64,000 nt of DNA from Halicephalobus mephisto (Eukaryota; Nematoda; Chromadorea; Rhabditida; Panagrolaimidae): positions 337,947 to 401,946 of the forward strand of contig SWDT01000029.1 in assembly GCA_009193035.1 (NCBI GenBank). Reading direction: 5' to 3'. Positions 1-13,471 of this stretch are shown here, piece by piece (within the stretch, counting starts at the first letter, position 1; each line of letters opens with the position of its first letter). A model generated the notes under the pieces. It worked only from the letters and a program-made list of their open reading frames with translations. It searched no databases and was not told where the DNA came from. The position numbers were made by a program, and so were the translations under genes.

Positions 1-300
1 GCTCTACGACAAATCTTGCGCGTTTCCTACCGAGACAGGTTTTCCGGAACGGCATTGTCTCATTTTCTCTCGGCGAAAAAAGTTGAGCTAATTACAGTCT
101 ACTAATTTCAAAATTAATATCTTTTGTATTTGTGTTCTTGGTGCCAACCGCCGTCCCATGGTCACTGTTTTCTGACAGTCAGTGACCATGAGTAAATTTC
201 GAAAATCACGAGGCTTCAGATAAAATTGCATCATGCAGGAAATGCCCAATTTGCACATCACTTATCGGAAAGGAATTACTTATGAGACTATGATTTTGTA
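1..300. other. window edge, no gene recognised
   Basis: The first ~110 bases are more GC-rich than what follows. They stay open in frame +1 for about 34 codons before a TAA, so they could be the end of an exon or of a repeat that begins outside the window. I do not recognise the peptide. No splice acceptor or start codon decides the matter. Confidence 0.2.
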
Positions 301-740
301 GAACTTTCTAGAATCTACCAGAATCTTTCGGAAGTTTCCGAAATCCTAAATTACTGTAGAAATTTTCAGAATTTAAAAAACTTAGGGAACTTTGAAGTTA
401 CTGTAGAAATTTTCTAAACTTTTCAGAATCTTGTAAAAGTTTTTAGAATCTACCAGAATCTTTTAAAAGTTTCCGAAATCCTAAATTACTGTAGAAATTT
501 TCAGAATTTAGAAAACTTAGAGAACTTTGAAGTTACTGTAGAAATTTTTGAAACTTTTCAGAATTTTGCAGAAGGTTTTAGAATCCTCTAGAATCTTGTA
601 AAAGTTTCTGAAATCCTCTAAATTACCGTAATGTTTTCCAGAATCTCGTAGAAAGTTCTAAAATCTTTGAGAATCTTCTCAAAGTTTCTGGAATCCTAAA
701 ATATTTTAGAAATTTTTAGATATTTTCAGAATTCTGCAGA
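301..740. repeat. degenerate ~120 bp tandem repeat
   Basis: Two to three imperfect copies of a ~120 bp unit built on the phrases AGAATCTACCAGAATCTTT and TTACTGTAGAAATTTTC. Similar TACTGTAG-containing text recurs through the window. There is no coding potential. From about 740 to 1240 the sequence is AT-rich with fading traces of the same unit. Confidence 0.6.
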
Positions 741-1239
741 CGTTTCCGAAATTTTCGAAAAGTACAGTAAACTCTGAAGTTTTAATTGTTAAAAATTTTC
801 GGAATTTTTAAATATATAATGAACTTTTGAAATCTTCGAGAATCTTTGAAAATTTACGGAACATTTCACAATTTTTAAACGATTTTCCAACTTTTCAGAA
901 TCATGTGGAATAATTTCGAATTTTTAAAATTTTGAAATTTTAAAATTGTTTTAAAAATTTATTTTCAAAAAATTTAAAAATGAATATTTCTAATTTTTTA
1001 TGATTGCCTGATTACGGTAGTTTAAGCATGATTTCAAAAGTACAATATCGTCACCGACTAATTATTCTCAACCAATTTCGTTCTTTCACATGGCTCATCA
1101 GCTGTTCTTAAAAGAAATTCGTTAAATTTTATTAATTGTTTCCACAGAAATAGAAAATAAAAATGCATTAATTGAAGTAGAAACATTAAGCTTGAATTAT
1201 TTCGAAAAAGTGGCAGATTTTTCGTTTGAAAAAATTTGA

Positions 1240-1760
1240 ATGAATTTTTTTATTTTTTTTAATTTCAATTAAAATCACTTTTTTTGACAATTTTATTTTT
1301 CTATAGTCAATAAAAATAAATAATTTTATAAAATGAAAAAAATAAAAATAATTCAATTTTTAAAAAAAGAAAAAATAAAAATAATTTTATAAATTTTTAA
1401 AAAATAAAAATAATTCAATTTTTATAAAATGAAAAAAATAAAAATAATTTAATTTAAAAAAATGAAAAAATAAAAATAATTTTATAAATTTTTAAAAAAT
1501 AAAAATAATTTAATTTTATAAATTTAAAAAAAATAAAAATAATTTGGTTTTTTTAAATAAAAATTATACAATTTTTCGATGGTTCTCGAGTGGAAAATAT
1601 TTTTTTAGAATAATTTTTCACATTACTGTAAAAATAACAATTTTAATTTATCTAAAAAATTAAATTTTCTATTCAAAAATCATCAAAAATTTTTTTATTT
1701 TATTTTTTTTAAATATTTTTTATATTATTTTTTTAAAATTATTTTTTATTTTTTTTAATC
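1240..1760. repeat. AT-only low-complexity tract
   Basis: Nearly pure A/T sequence made of shuffled AAAAATAAAAATAATTT and TTTATAAA units, with runs of ten or more of one base. It looks like an old, slipped minisatellite. No gene is visible. Confidence 0.7.
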
Positions 1761-2398
1761 TCTATGATCATTATATATTGAACTAATTATATATAAAGTT
1801 CTTTTTTAAAAATAAAACTGCAAAAAATAAAAAAGAAAATTACTTAATCGTTCCTGAACAAAGAATTTGCTTCTTTTTTTGAATCTTTTTAAAATAATCT
1901 AAATTAATATTTTTGCTCTAACACAGGAAATTACAAATTGATCCATAAAAAAAGAACTTTGATCTTTATTTTTGTTTTGAGCTGTGGAATCTTCAGTCTG
2001 GCATTTTAAATCCGAATAACCTTTTTGAAAATTTCCGACATTAAAGTTTTAAAAATGATCTTTCGAAATTTTCCCAAGGAAATTATATTGAAGACAATTT
2101 AGATGTTTTAAAAAAATTATAAATTAGAATAAAAATTTACTACAGTATGGTTTAAAAAAGACAAAACCCCCTTTTGTTCATGTTTGACGACATCATGATG
2201 TAACGCCATCCTGTCACTTCTGTCGTCCCGACGTCATGAAATCATCGATCATGACTCCGGAAATTCTCCTGATGTCCCGTGCTGAAACGACAGAAGCAGA
2301 AACCTTTGTGATGTGACATATGTGCCCCCGGATCTTTGTGTCCCAAAGATTTATGTTCTAATTTTAGAAACTTTATGTCGAAAATTAAATGCAAAAAA
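1761..2398. other. intergenic, with a GC-richer patch
   Basis: Mostly AT-rich spacer. Bases ~2165-2345 are clearly more GC-rich and are full of GACGTCATGA/CATCATGATG-like words, but no frame stays open. The patch touches the phrase TTTGTGTCCCAA, which also precedes the related repeat at 57.1 kb, so it may be part of a larger dispersed element. Confidence 0.3.
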
Positions 2399-2838
2399 AG
2401 CTGTTTTAAATAATTTTATATGGAATTTTAAAGTTATTTTAATTTTGGCTTTTTGAAAGTCTTTGTACAAAGCTTCGTGTTGTTATAACTGAGGGTTAGT
2501 CTTCAGAATCCAGGAATCTGAAGGTTGATTATGGATTCTCATTTCAGATTCGGAGTCTACAGATCTGGTTGCGTTAGTTTAAGTACTTTTTGCTCAGTTA
2601 TCATTGTAGAATCGGGACGTAAATGTTGGAAACACAAATGTGTAGGGCTTAAACGTCATATAACTAATTTTAGATATCTCCAAAGCTCGACAATAAGTAC
2701 TCAAAATGATGCACTCGAACCTGTAGAGTTTGAATCTGAAGTCAAAATCCAGGAATCTCAAGGTTAATTATGGATTTCGACTTCAGATTCAAAATTTACG
2801 GGTCAGCGTACATCATTATAAATACTTTTTTGTTCAGA
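2399..2838 (+). repeat. dispersed repeat, copy 1 of a gap-free pair
   Basis: This block aligns without any insertion or deletion to 11079-11518 (constant offset of 8680) and differs at only a handful of bases. A diverged relative lies at 57.1-57.4 kb. It contains an 80-codon open frame (2525-2767) beginning with overlapping ATG codons and rich in Ser and Val. The frame matches no family I know and lacks a signal peptide or convincing splice context, so I treat it as a repeat and not as a gene. Confidence 0.75.
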
Positions 2839-3029
2839 TCTAACTGCAAAATTGGGAACACAGTTCTGACACAACCGAAACTTTAATTAACCCTGTCAGC
2901 TGCTTTGTTCAGTGAATATACTCTGATTTGATTTATTTCACATTTCCAAAGCTGTTTCAATTATTAATCAACTATTAGTAAACCACGTGATCACAAAAGA
3001 ATCAAAAATCGTTCGTGGCAAGGGTAATG

Positions 3030-3620
3030 GTTTCTCATTTAGAGGGTTTTTTGGTCCTCATTATCTGAAGCAAGAGTTCAAATAGTGATTCTGACACGAA
3101 ACTTAATGCATCTTCAATAGTTTTGATTATTGGTCCTTAAGCATCTTTTGTGGTAGGACTGAAGTTGTTCAATTTAGGGAACTTTTTGGTTTTCGTTGTT
3201 TCAGAAAACACTTCAAGTAATGATCCTATCACGAATGAAACTATGCAGTCTTTGATTAAAATTTGATTGCCGATTCTTAAGCATTATTCACGATAAGACT
3301 AGCAATTTTTCATTTATGAAAGTCTGATGCTTATTATATAAAACATGTTCCACATAGTGATTCTATCACAGACGAATCTTAGTTCATTTTTCAATCAGCA
3401 CTTGCTTACTAATCCGTAAATATTTTTATCAATAAAACCAACAATTACATCACTCCACAATTCTTTTTATCTTTATTTTTTAAAGAGAAATATTAAGTAC
3501 TGATCTTGACTCAAAAGATGTTTGATTTGCTTTTCGATTACATATTTTGTTACTTAAACTTTATAAAATTAATCTTCATCTGCTAATGCACGAAATTTTA
3601 TGTATATAATTCCTCCTTAA
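3030..3620. repeat. degenerate ~165 bp tandem repeat
   Basis: About four diverged units share GATCCTATCACGAATGAAA and CTAATCCTTAAGCAT-like phrases. Copies differ by many substitutions and small indels, so the array is old. No gene. Confidence 0.5.
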
Positions 3621-6619
3621 AATCATGTAGAATTATTTTCAATACTTTTCCTGATCTTAGGTGGAAACCATATCGATGTGAATTTACATCTGTTGACTAA
3701 TTTTCTTAATTCTTTTTTGAAGATAGATAGATTCTGAAGTTTTAGGAAATCTTTTTATAAAGCTATTTAAAGCTTGATTCATTAAATGTACATGATTAAT
3801 AAGTCCTCGTCATGACGGTCCAATTGGATTTCCTGGTTTTTCGCAGCTATACGTGAGTAATTGTAATTTTTATTCGCTTACGATGCAATTTAAAAATTAA
3901 ATATAGTCATTTAATATCATTTGTATTTTAAACTAGCATACTGTAATGTTGAACTTTAATTTATAATTTGCAAAAATGCTGAATTTAATGTTAACTAAAA
4001 GTAATAATTTTCTACTAATTTAAAAAAAATATTTTTGATTTGAAAAATGTTATACAAGTTTCACGTTTAAATATCATTATTTCGACTTACCTTTCATAAA
4101 AAATTGAATTACTATATATTATTTTTTAAATAAGTAATTATTTCATTCTTTACGAATTCTAAAAATCGATAAAACAATAAAGCAAATTTAATCTGAATTA
4201 CAGGAAAATAAAGAAGGCAAATCTTTTCAAGATTTTGAAGCAAAAAACATTTTTTAATGTAATCTGAAATTACTTTTTTATTAAAAAATCCAAAAATACC
4301 CATGTTAATTTTGCGAAAAATTTTCAAATTTTTTAAAAAGATCAGATTCCAAAAGCCAAATCCCTCTTCGGTAGAAAACATTATCCCTCTTTGTAGTTTC
4401 TATCACAGATACGTCTTTTAGAAATCCATATCAGAAAGATTAAGCGTCCGAGTTTTAATAAATAAAGTAGCGTCATTTATGTAACTAATCCAGGACTACT
4501 TTGTGTAGCATCTTTCGTGATCTTTTGAACTATCGTAATTTGATAAAGACCATAATTATCGAACATATTTCATCCCGATTTCCAGGTTTTATGTGTATTA
4601 CTGAAGAATACGTAAATTTCAATCCTATGAGTTGTTTCTCGTCAGAATTTAATAAGTTAAGAGTCTTCGATAAATCGTTGTTTTCGTTCTTTTTGTGAAG
4701 AATTAGTTTGCATGTAGTATGTGAAATAGCATTGAATTGAACGTGACGTAGCTGTTCGATTTTTTCTTCGAATGAGTTTGAGGATTATGGCAAAGACTTA
4801 TTTCCATCTTATATCTGAATTACCTTTTGTCTATATACTGGCCTTTCTGTGTGAAAAATAAGGATTGGATTACGTCTCTGAACGTTGATGTAAAGGTATA
4901 CAGTAGACGCTTCAATGAAGCAACGATGAAAGATATGATTTCGATGATGTACACAAAGAACATTATATGTTATATGATGTAGGGATGGATCTAAACGACT
5001 CTGATGTACCACATATATTGTATTTCATGTATTGGTACATTAAATATAACACATTGATACATTGTGCTAAGTTTATGTGCCGGTTCATTAGAGTTATTTT
5101 TGTGCGTATTACTCAGAATATGTAAATTGCTCAGATGCAAGTCTGAATCCCCATTCAAGATGGCTCGAAATATAGCTTTTGATGGAAGCATATTTTCATA
5201 AGGAAATATTGGCCATTTCTATAATCCTGGAATTGGTTTCGGAAACCCTACAAGGGATTCTTTGCCTTATCTACCTCATATATTGCCTTATCTACCTCAT
5301 ATATTGCCTTATCTATCCGTGAAATGGCTTCCAAATACGACAAATAGATACTCTATTAAAAGCTTTCAAAACACTAATACTATATCCATAGCATAGATGT
5401 TTCAGATAAAGGGCCTGTAGAAGATATATGATCTTAAAGATAACACTTCGCGCATGTATGTTACTTGAATCCGACTTCTGAAAATCATTCTCAAATAAGT
5501 TATGGTAGAGTTTTGATTCAAGAAGTGTTTTTCAACAGTGTAGTTACTCTCTATAGAAATTTAATAATTCAATCCGTCCCCAGGGATCCCCCTCACTTGT
5601 AGAGATTAACGACCTTTATCGTCGTCGCTTGCACTCGGATGTGGGAGGCTAAAGGAGCTTGCACGATAATTACTATAAGATCTCCTTATTCTAATAATAG
5701 ATGCACTTATTAAAAAGGAAGTAAACGAGAAACTAAAGTTCAATCCATCTTCCGATCGTTTTATTTTTCGGTAATAAGCAGATTCTCACGTCATTGTATA
5801 CTTCGGTGTTATGTTTGTTTCTGTAAGACTCAGAACAGAAATATAATTAATATTACATTATTGTGTTAATTAAAAATGGGTGTTGAAAAAATTGTCTTAA
5901 TACAAATTTCTAGTTTTTAGAAATTTAGAAACGATGTCAAATGTTAAAGTTTTTGCATTTTGAAAGGTTATAGAAATCGCCAAGAGATTTCAAAAGATGT
6001 AGAAGCTTGCACTTGAATTTAAAAGATTTCAGAACTTTACCCTAGGCTGTAGAAGATTATCCAAACTCCCACGGCATTTTAGCCATTAAAATTATAGTTG
6101 TCGCAAATTACACCGTCATTTTCCAATATTACTCCCTATTTCCAAATATGTAGTCTAAATTAGCGGCTGTAATCCTTAAGACTTTAATTGTTGGGTGTCG
6201 TCACGAGAATATCCATCTATTTCGAGAAAACAATTGTTATTTTTACTTTTTTAGAAAAGTTAAAACAAAACAAGAAAGATGACGCTGATGAGTTTTGCAG
6301 ATTTTTTATAAAGGCGAAATCTGATCAATCAGGCGGAAAACTTTGCCCCCGAAAATCCCCCACAAAGTTTAACAAATTCGACAAGTTTAAGTGGAGCGTG
6401 GTTTTCAAAATTCTTTGTGCTTTTATCAAGGAAGCATGACCTCTAAATTTGGAAAAAATTCTTCCGGATCTAACAAAAAAAGTTACTTTAGCTTAAATAT
6501 CGTTTTAAACTAATCCATAAATAAAATAGTCTTCAAACGTGCATCTAGAAATCCATAATCTAATTTTACTAAACGGGCTTCTGGATCCAGATAATCCACG
6601 AAATCTGCAAATTGTGGTT
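3621..6619. other. intergenic, no supported gene
   Basis: No frame here has a signal peptide, recognisable domain or splice logic. Seen: a 21 bp unit repeated three times at about 5260-5320 (TTGCCTTATCTACCTCATATA); a palindromic GATGTACCACATATATTG/ATTGGTACATT element at about 4985-5070, related to elements at 8.8, 9.0 and 48.8 kb; and a GC-richer patch at 5580-5660. The longest frame (6188-6439) starts at TTG and resembles nothing. Confidence 0.4.
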
Positions 6620-7800
6620 TCCGTTTTTTTAAATTTTTTTTAAAAACCGCTTAGTCAACTGTAATCAACAGGAAAAATAGATCTAATTGCAAATAAGGAT
6701 TATCAAGCTCCATAAAATCGAAACAGAAAACAAGCGCTTTGAAAATTGCTGATTGTAAGTTCACTAATAGCATAAACGAATTTTTTTTTTATTTTTCTTA
6801 GTATTTTTTGAAAAACCAATTAGTTACCTATAATCAGTAAGGAAAATAGACTTAATTGTAAATGAGAATTGTCAAATTTGATAAAGTTAAAGTAGAAAAC
6901 AAGCGCTTTTAAAATATTTTATTGAAAGTTTTATAACTTAGTGAGTTCACTTTTTCTTGTTTGCGATTGCTTTTTCAAGAAAGTCATTACATAGCTATAA
7001 TCAGTAGAGAAAATAGATTTAATTACAAACAAGGTTATTAACTTTGATGAAATTGAAACAGAAAACAAGCGCATTAAAAATCCTTTGTCGGAAGTCCGCT
7101 AACCAAGTGAGCGAATTTACTTCCGTTTTTTGATTTTCTGAACATATTTTTTTAAAAACAATTAATCAGTTGTAATTAGTAGAAAACATAGATTTAATTA
7201 CAAAAAAGGATGATTAACTTTGATAAAGTTAAAGTAAAAAAGCGCATTGGAAATTGATTGTAAGTTCACTTACCAAGTAAACGAATTTGTTTTCATTTGT
7301 TTCGTTTTTGTGAATGTTTTTTGAAAAACCAAGTTATCAGCTATAATTAGCAGAAAATCTAGACTTAATTACAAAAAGGATGATTAACTTTGATAAAATT
7401 AAAGTAAAAAAGCGCATTAGAAATTGTCGATTGTAAATTCACTTACCAAGTAAACGAATTTGTTTTCATTTGTTTCGTTTTTGTGAATGTTTTTTTAAAA
7501 ACAATTAATCAGTTGTAATTAGTAGAAAAGATAGATTTAATTACAAAAAAGGATGATTAACTTTGATAAAGTTAAAGTAAAAAAGCGCATTAGAAATTGT
7601 CGATTGTAAATTCACTTATCAAGTAAACGAATTTGTTTTCATTTGTTTCGTTTTTGAAAAACCAAGTTATCAGCTATAATTAGCAAAAAATCTAGACTTA
7701 ATTACAAAAAGGATGATTAACTTTGATAAAATTAAAATAAAAAAGCGCGTTAGAAATTTATTGTAAGTTCACTTACCAAGTAAACGAATTCACTTGTTTT
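6620..7800. repeat. tandem array of ~170 bp units
   Basis: Six or seven copies of a unit containing GATTAACTTTGATAAA, AAAGCGCATTAGAAATTG, CACTTACCAAGTAAACGAAT and CAGCTATAATTAGCAGAAA. The downstream copies (7240-7760) are far more alike than the upstream ones, which suggests homogenisation from the right end. Each unit carries the short conserved block TAAAGTAAAAAAGCGCATT. Confidence 0.75.
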
Positions 7801-8689
7801 TTCATGCGTAGTATACAAAATTTTGTATTTTATTTAATTCGTTCATCTTAGCAAAATCTTTAGCAATGATAAATATCGGATTTTGGACCTATATCCGATA
7901 AGCTAACGGATGAGCTGTTGCTGCTTTCACTAGTAACTGTAGTTTTTAGATATGTTGTGAAATGAGTAGTTTAACGTAATAAGAGTGCTCTAGCAATTCG
8001 CTGAATGGTCCGATCCATGTGTGAGATTCTAATTCTTACTGTATCCAGAATCCCGAATATCTTTATTGAAATGCATTTCTAGGGACATAGGAAGGCGTGA
8101 ATTCTCTACTGATAACTAAATAAGATTCAGCAGCAACTGACTTCAGAACTCATTATTCTGGTCTTTTATCGTGCTCTGGATAAGTCGGCTGATTAGGCGG
8201 TTTTTCCCTTTGGGCAATGATTTAGGAATTTTGAATTAAATACTTGTTTCTTATACCATAATTCTAATAAAATTGAAATGTATGATAAATACAGTTTCGT
8301 ACATTTATCCAAGTTTTCCACTCTAAATAATTGTTTTGCAAACACGGGAATCAGATTCTCAATAAGTATCGGATAAGCTACTGATTAATCTGTTATTTAT
8401 TTCAAAGTTCATTTTGATTAACTTTGTTGTTTGATGTGCAACAATTTATAACTTTTTTGCGGTTTTTTTGCTTCAGAATATTATTCAACAAACATAGACA
8501 CTGTATTCTAAACACATGTACAGTAGGTTATAAAACTAATTCTTACTTATTTGAAAACTTGCTCTAATTAACTTTAACATTTCATATATGAGATTTCATA
8601 ATTCTTCAACGTTCTTGTTTCATAAAATTTCCCAACAAAAATAATCAACTTGTTTTCGAATATATATACAATAAGTTATACACACAAGA
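7801..8689. other. intergenic
   Basis: No gene seen. Ordinary AT-rich spacer with no long frame on either strand. Confidence 0.4.
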
Positions 8690-9235
8690 AAGTTTAACTT
8701 TTAGTTCGGTAAAAATTGCGAAATGTGACAAAAATTAAAATGTAATAGTGACGATTTCTGTTTATTACTAAAGCAAAAGTTACGTTTCTTTCTGTGTTGA
8801 TATTGATGGATTGTATATGGTATATGGATACATTAAAACGACTCTGATGTATCAGATATATTAGACTCAATGTATAGTTGCATTAAGTTCACACAAAAAA
8901 CAGCTTTTAGTCCAGTAAAAATTGCGAAATGTAACATAATCGTCACATTTTTCATGAATATTTGACATTTGTGATGAAAATTAAAATGTAATAGTGACGA
9001 TTTCTGTTTATTACTAAACCAAAAGTTACGTTTCTTTCTGTGTTGATATTGATGGATTGTATATGGTATATGGATACATTAAAATGACTCTGATGTATCA
9101 GATATACTAGATTCAATGCATATATACATTAAGTTCGCACAAAAAATGTATTTTTTAGTCCGGTAAAAATTGTGAAATGTAACAAAATAGTGACGATTTG
9201 CATTTGTCACTAAGTCAAGTTACTTTTTTTGCGTA
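8690..9235. mobile_element. MITE-like element with an internal tandem duplication
   Basis: Ends resemble each other as inverted repeats (ACACAAGAAAGTTTAACTTT against the complement of AAGTTACTTTTTTTGCGTA). The ~215 bp middle is present twice in tandem (about 8700-8890 and 8910-9130, almost identical). The internal phrase TAACATAATCGTCACATTTT is the complement of text in the element at 30782-30955, so both belong to one non-autonomous family. No transposase is encoded. Confidence 0.6.
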
Positions 9236-11078
9236 AAGTAAATTCTTACTCGTTTGAAAATTTATTTTTATTAAATTTTTCGATATACTAAATCCCACAT
9301 TTTTTCGATTTTCGTATTCCATAATAGCATTACGGGAAAGTAATTAAAGGATTTTCAATTTATTCTATCAACTGGAAATTGAACTATGATGTATTTTAAA
9401 ATTTCAATTTCGATTAAATTAACTTTTTCTATAAATTAAAAATCTTTGATTCCGAAGTTTAATAATCCGCTTTAGGATTTATGTTCCGAATTCATATTTC
9501 TCAAAATTACTAACTTGTATTTTCAGATAAAGATTTTGGTTTTTATGAAAAACAACTATCAAGATAGATAATCCAAAACATTTTGCTCAGATTTTTTTTC
9601 TGCACTGAAAAGCGGATTTGAAAAGTACATAATTTAGGGATAACGAAAATTAAAGATATTTGTCACATTTCCTTTTTTGTAAACTTTGTAAAAACATCCG
9701 TCATGAAAATTGACGTTTTTTAAACTTTTTGCAAAATTTGCAACTTTCTTTTACGCAGTAGATCTGGTTAAAAGTAAATAAACAAGTTGTTTATTTTTAA
9801 AGTTTAAAATGAATGAAATTATCGAAAATTGTGTTTTGTTTTGTTCTGACGATGTGAGATGAAGATAGATGAAGATCAAACAACATAAAGGAGTAAATAA
9901 ACATCGCCAGATTTCTGGAATCCAACACGAGGAGAAACATTCAAAATATTTTTCGTTTTTCTTTCTACAGTAACTTTGAAGAAAATCTTCAAAAAATTTG
10001 TCAAATAACTTTAACTTTTTAATTAACATCGGAAATTGAACAATTTTAATTTCAAATTTTTACGAAGATAATTTTTCTGAAATTTGTTTTAATTATCGTA
10101 ATACTGCGATGTTGGAACTTTGAAAAGCTACGTAAAAACTAAATTCTAGTTTCCGGACTTAACTAAGTTGTGAAAATTCCCGTCAGGACCATTTTTTCAA
10201 TTTTGTTTAATATTTTTATTTGAAACAATTTTGAAACTTTTGAGTACCGTATAAATGCAGAATTTTGTAACTTTGATTTAAACAAAAAAAATTCAAAAAA
10301 TTCGTGATGAAATAATTTTTTCAAAACATAGTAAAGACTTAAAAGTAAAAAAAAATACAATTTTGAAATTTTTCGAAATTATATAAAAATAAAATTTTAA
10401 TTTTTTTAGTCCAAATTGAAAAATTTGAAATTTCTTTAAAATAGTTAATTTTAACTTTTTAATCAACATTTATTTTTTAAAATGTTGTAATTTTAGAAAT
10501 TTTAGAAAATTTGAAATTTTTTTGAGATAATTTTTAATCGGAATTTGTCATCACTAAAATGTTACAATCTTAGAGGTTTTTAGAATTATAAAAAATTCCA
10601 CAATTTCCGGCGAAATATTTTAAGAGTTCGTCAGAAGATAATTATCACAAACTTTTGTCCTACAAATATCTATTTCTGTAATAATTGCTGACATTTAATC
10701 CTCGATGATAGTTATGCAACTCGAATAAATCTTACTTTACATTTACATTTTTTCATTTGTTAATGGTACAGATGTTTTTTGAGTCAGCTGTGAGTAATTT
10801 TATGACTAGTCAATTTATAACCAACGAACTAGCAATGGTTCTACAATCAGGCTGAACAAACAATGTTGATGACGATAGGAAAGGTCAGAAGAACCACGTC
10901 TCAAAGTCCGTAGAAGTCTTAAGTACACAAGAATTTCAAAATTGGGGTTCTTTTCAAATGCCAAATCAATCCCTTGTGGAATCCAGCTATATCCAGAGAT
11001 CTACTTATGTGGATAAATACGTCTTTTGACACTTGTTTTAAGCACTTATGTTGCAATTCTAACAACTTCAACTTAAAA
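9236..11078. other. intergenic
   Basis: AT-rich spacer. Two minus-strand frames of 65-92 codons (9751-10029, 10163-10360) are rich in Phe, Leu and Lys, as expected of AT-rich noise. They have no signal sequence or family resemblance. No gene supported. Confidence 0.4.
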
Positions 11079-11518
11079 AGTTGTTTTAAATAATTTTATA
11101 TGGAATTTTAAAGTTATTTTAATTTTGGCTTTTTGAAAGTCTTTGTACAAAGGTTTGTCTTGTTAGAACTGAGGATTAGTCTTCAGAATCCAGGAATCTG
11201 AAGGTTGATTATGGATTCTCACTTCAGATTCGGAGTCTACAGATCTGGTTGCGTTAGTTTAAGCACTTTTTGCTCAGTTATCATTGTAGAATCGGGACGT
11301 AAATGTTGGAAACACAAATGTGTAGGGCTTAAACGTCATGTAACTAATTTTAGATATCTCCAAAGCTCGATAATAAGTACTCAAAATGATGCACTCGAAC
11401 CTGTAGAGTTTGAATCTGAAGTCAAAATTCAGGAATCTAAAGGTTAATTATGGATTTCGACTTCTGATTCAAAATTTACGAGTGAACATACATCATTATA
11501 AATACTTTTTTGTTCGGT
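11079..11518 (+). repeat. dispersed repeat, copy 2 of a gap-free pair
   Basis: Matches 2399-2838 with no indel over ~440 bp. The 80-codon frame is preserved at 11205-11447, with three changed residues near its second half and end. Preservation of the frame over a recent duplication is not evidence of selection, because almost no mutations have accumulated anywhere in the block. Confidence 0.75.
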
Positions 11519-13471
11519 TATGATTGTATGAATGGAAATACCTGAGGTATAGCTGGGAAATATTAATTTTTACTTTCAATTATACAAATTCAAAAAACTT
11601 CCCATAAGCTTAACTGAGAACAGTCCGAGGTCCCTAAGATTCAGACCCCTCAAAACTACAATCTTACAAAAATCCGTAAAATTGAAGTCCATTTGTCAAA
11701 TTAGAAATTTTATTTTTCCATTTCTGAGAGGTCAAAATAACGTTTAACAATTATTTCATTTATTTTCACTGACCAACGTCCCAATTTTTCCATAAGTGCT
11801 TAATGGAAAATCAGTAACAAAATGAAGCAAAATTTTCTTTCTTCATTTCCTTCGAAATTATCGCCCACGAAAAAATTGACGAAAAAGTAAAGTCAGAAGA
11901 AGAATCTTAAAAAAATTAAACAATGAGACGTCTGTGACGACAATCACATTTGAGCAATTATCTGATGAAACTTAAGAAATCTGAATTTTCAAAAACCACA
12001 GTATTCGCGAATTAGCGATGAATAAACCGACTTTTATATCACAAATTACTCTTGCTTACTGTAGGTAGATACAATTACAGAACATGGAAAATTTCGAAAT
12101 TTTATAAAACTTATTTGATAATTTTAAAAAAATTAAAGCCAAATTTTATGTTTTGGTCTCAACTGGAAAGTTGAAAAAATTCATATTGAAACAAATTTTT
12201 AAATTTTTTGTAATGTTTTAATTTTTAAATTTTATAAATTTATTTAAAACGGATTTTTTATAATTATCAGTTTTACCTATAAAGTTATAAAATTTTTTCG
12301 AGACAAATTTCTTCCATTTTTATGATAATACTTTCTATTTTTAAAACAGTATGATTTCAGAATTTAATGTATATTTTTAGAATCTGGCGGAACCACTTAA
12401 ACTCAAAGCTCACAATTTTCGATCTCAACCGGAAAATTCTAAAACTTCACGTTGAGATAATTATTTCGAAATTTCATCATTTTTTTTATAATTTATGTTG
12501 TTTAATATGAATGAAATTTTACATAAATTTGTGAAATTTAAATTTGCTTGGATACCGTTCAGCATTTGTTTCGAATTTTATGATGTCTACTGACGACCAT
12601 TTTTAAATTCAACATCTAAACCGGATCTACTAAAATGTCCTTTTTAGGCCTGATTTCACACTTCTACTAGCTACAGTACCCATTGAAGATAGTGAGGGTG
12701 GACCGGAGGAAATCAGTCAATTGTTCAAAATTATTAAAAATAACTTTTTAAACAACTTTGAAAATAAAAATTTATTTTTTAAACAACTTTGAAGATAAAA
12801 GTTATTTTTTTAAACAACTTTGAAAATAAAAATTATTTTTTTAAACAAGTTTAAAAATAAAATGATTATAAAAAATTTCTTTTAAGTTACATTTTAAAAA
12901 ATTTTTGAATCTAAAATAATTTCAACTTTTTTAAAACATAAATCTAAAATAATTCCAGTCTTTCGAAATCATGTAAAAAATATTTAAATTTTACTTTTTA
13001 TTTTCCAACACGAATTCACATATACAGTAACTTTAAAAATTTTGTTTTTATTTTTTTCAAAAATATAAGTCAATATGTAAAAATAAATTTAGGGTGAGAT
13101 CCGAGATTAGGAAATTGAAAAGAGATCAGTCGTTGCCTCAGGCAACAACACTTGTAAAGAATTTTAGGAATAAAAAATTAAACATAATACTTTTCTAACA
13201 AAAACAGGCTAAGTTTGGAGGAGCAAAAAGTCTGATTACCAGTAAACAAGCCAAACATGGATAATGATATCTCTTCAGATGTTTGGGTGTGTGCTGCCTT
13301 TGGGGGTCATCGGGAAACTTTTTAGAAGTTATAACTTCTGATGTGCGGGAAGCCCGGGGGCAATAGGCACTTGTGCAACTTCAGAAATAGGTGGAAAGAC
13401 AGGACCAACAGTAACTACAATCAACCGGGAGAAGAGAATCCATCTTCTTTTTGGACAACTATGTGACTGCT
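11519..13471. other. intergenic, 3' side of the six-Cys gene
   Basis: No gene seen. A short ~29 bp minisatellite (AAATAACTTTTTAAACAACTTTGAA-like) lies at 12720-12860. The 200 bases nearest the downstream gene (13250-13450) are GC-richer and probably include its 3' UTR. Confidence 0.4.

Noticed and set aside
2525..2767. 80-codon frame in the dispersed repeat (and its twin at 11205-11447)
   Set aside because: It belongs to a recently copied repeat. No signal peptide, domain or splice context, and the diverged third copy at 57.1 kb does not keep the frame.
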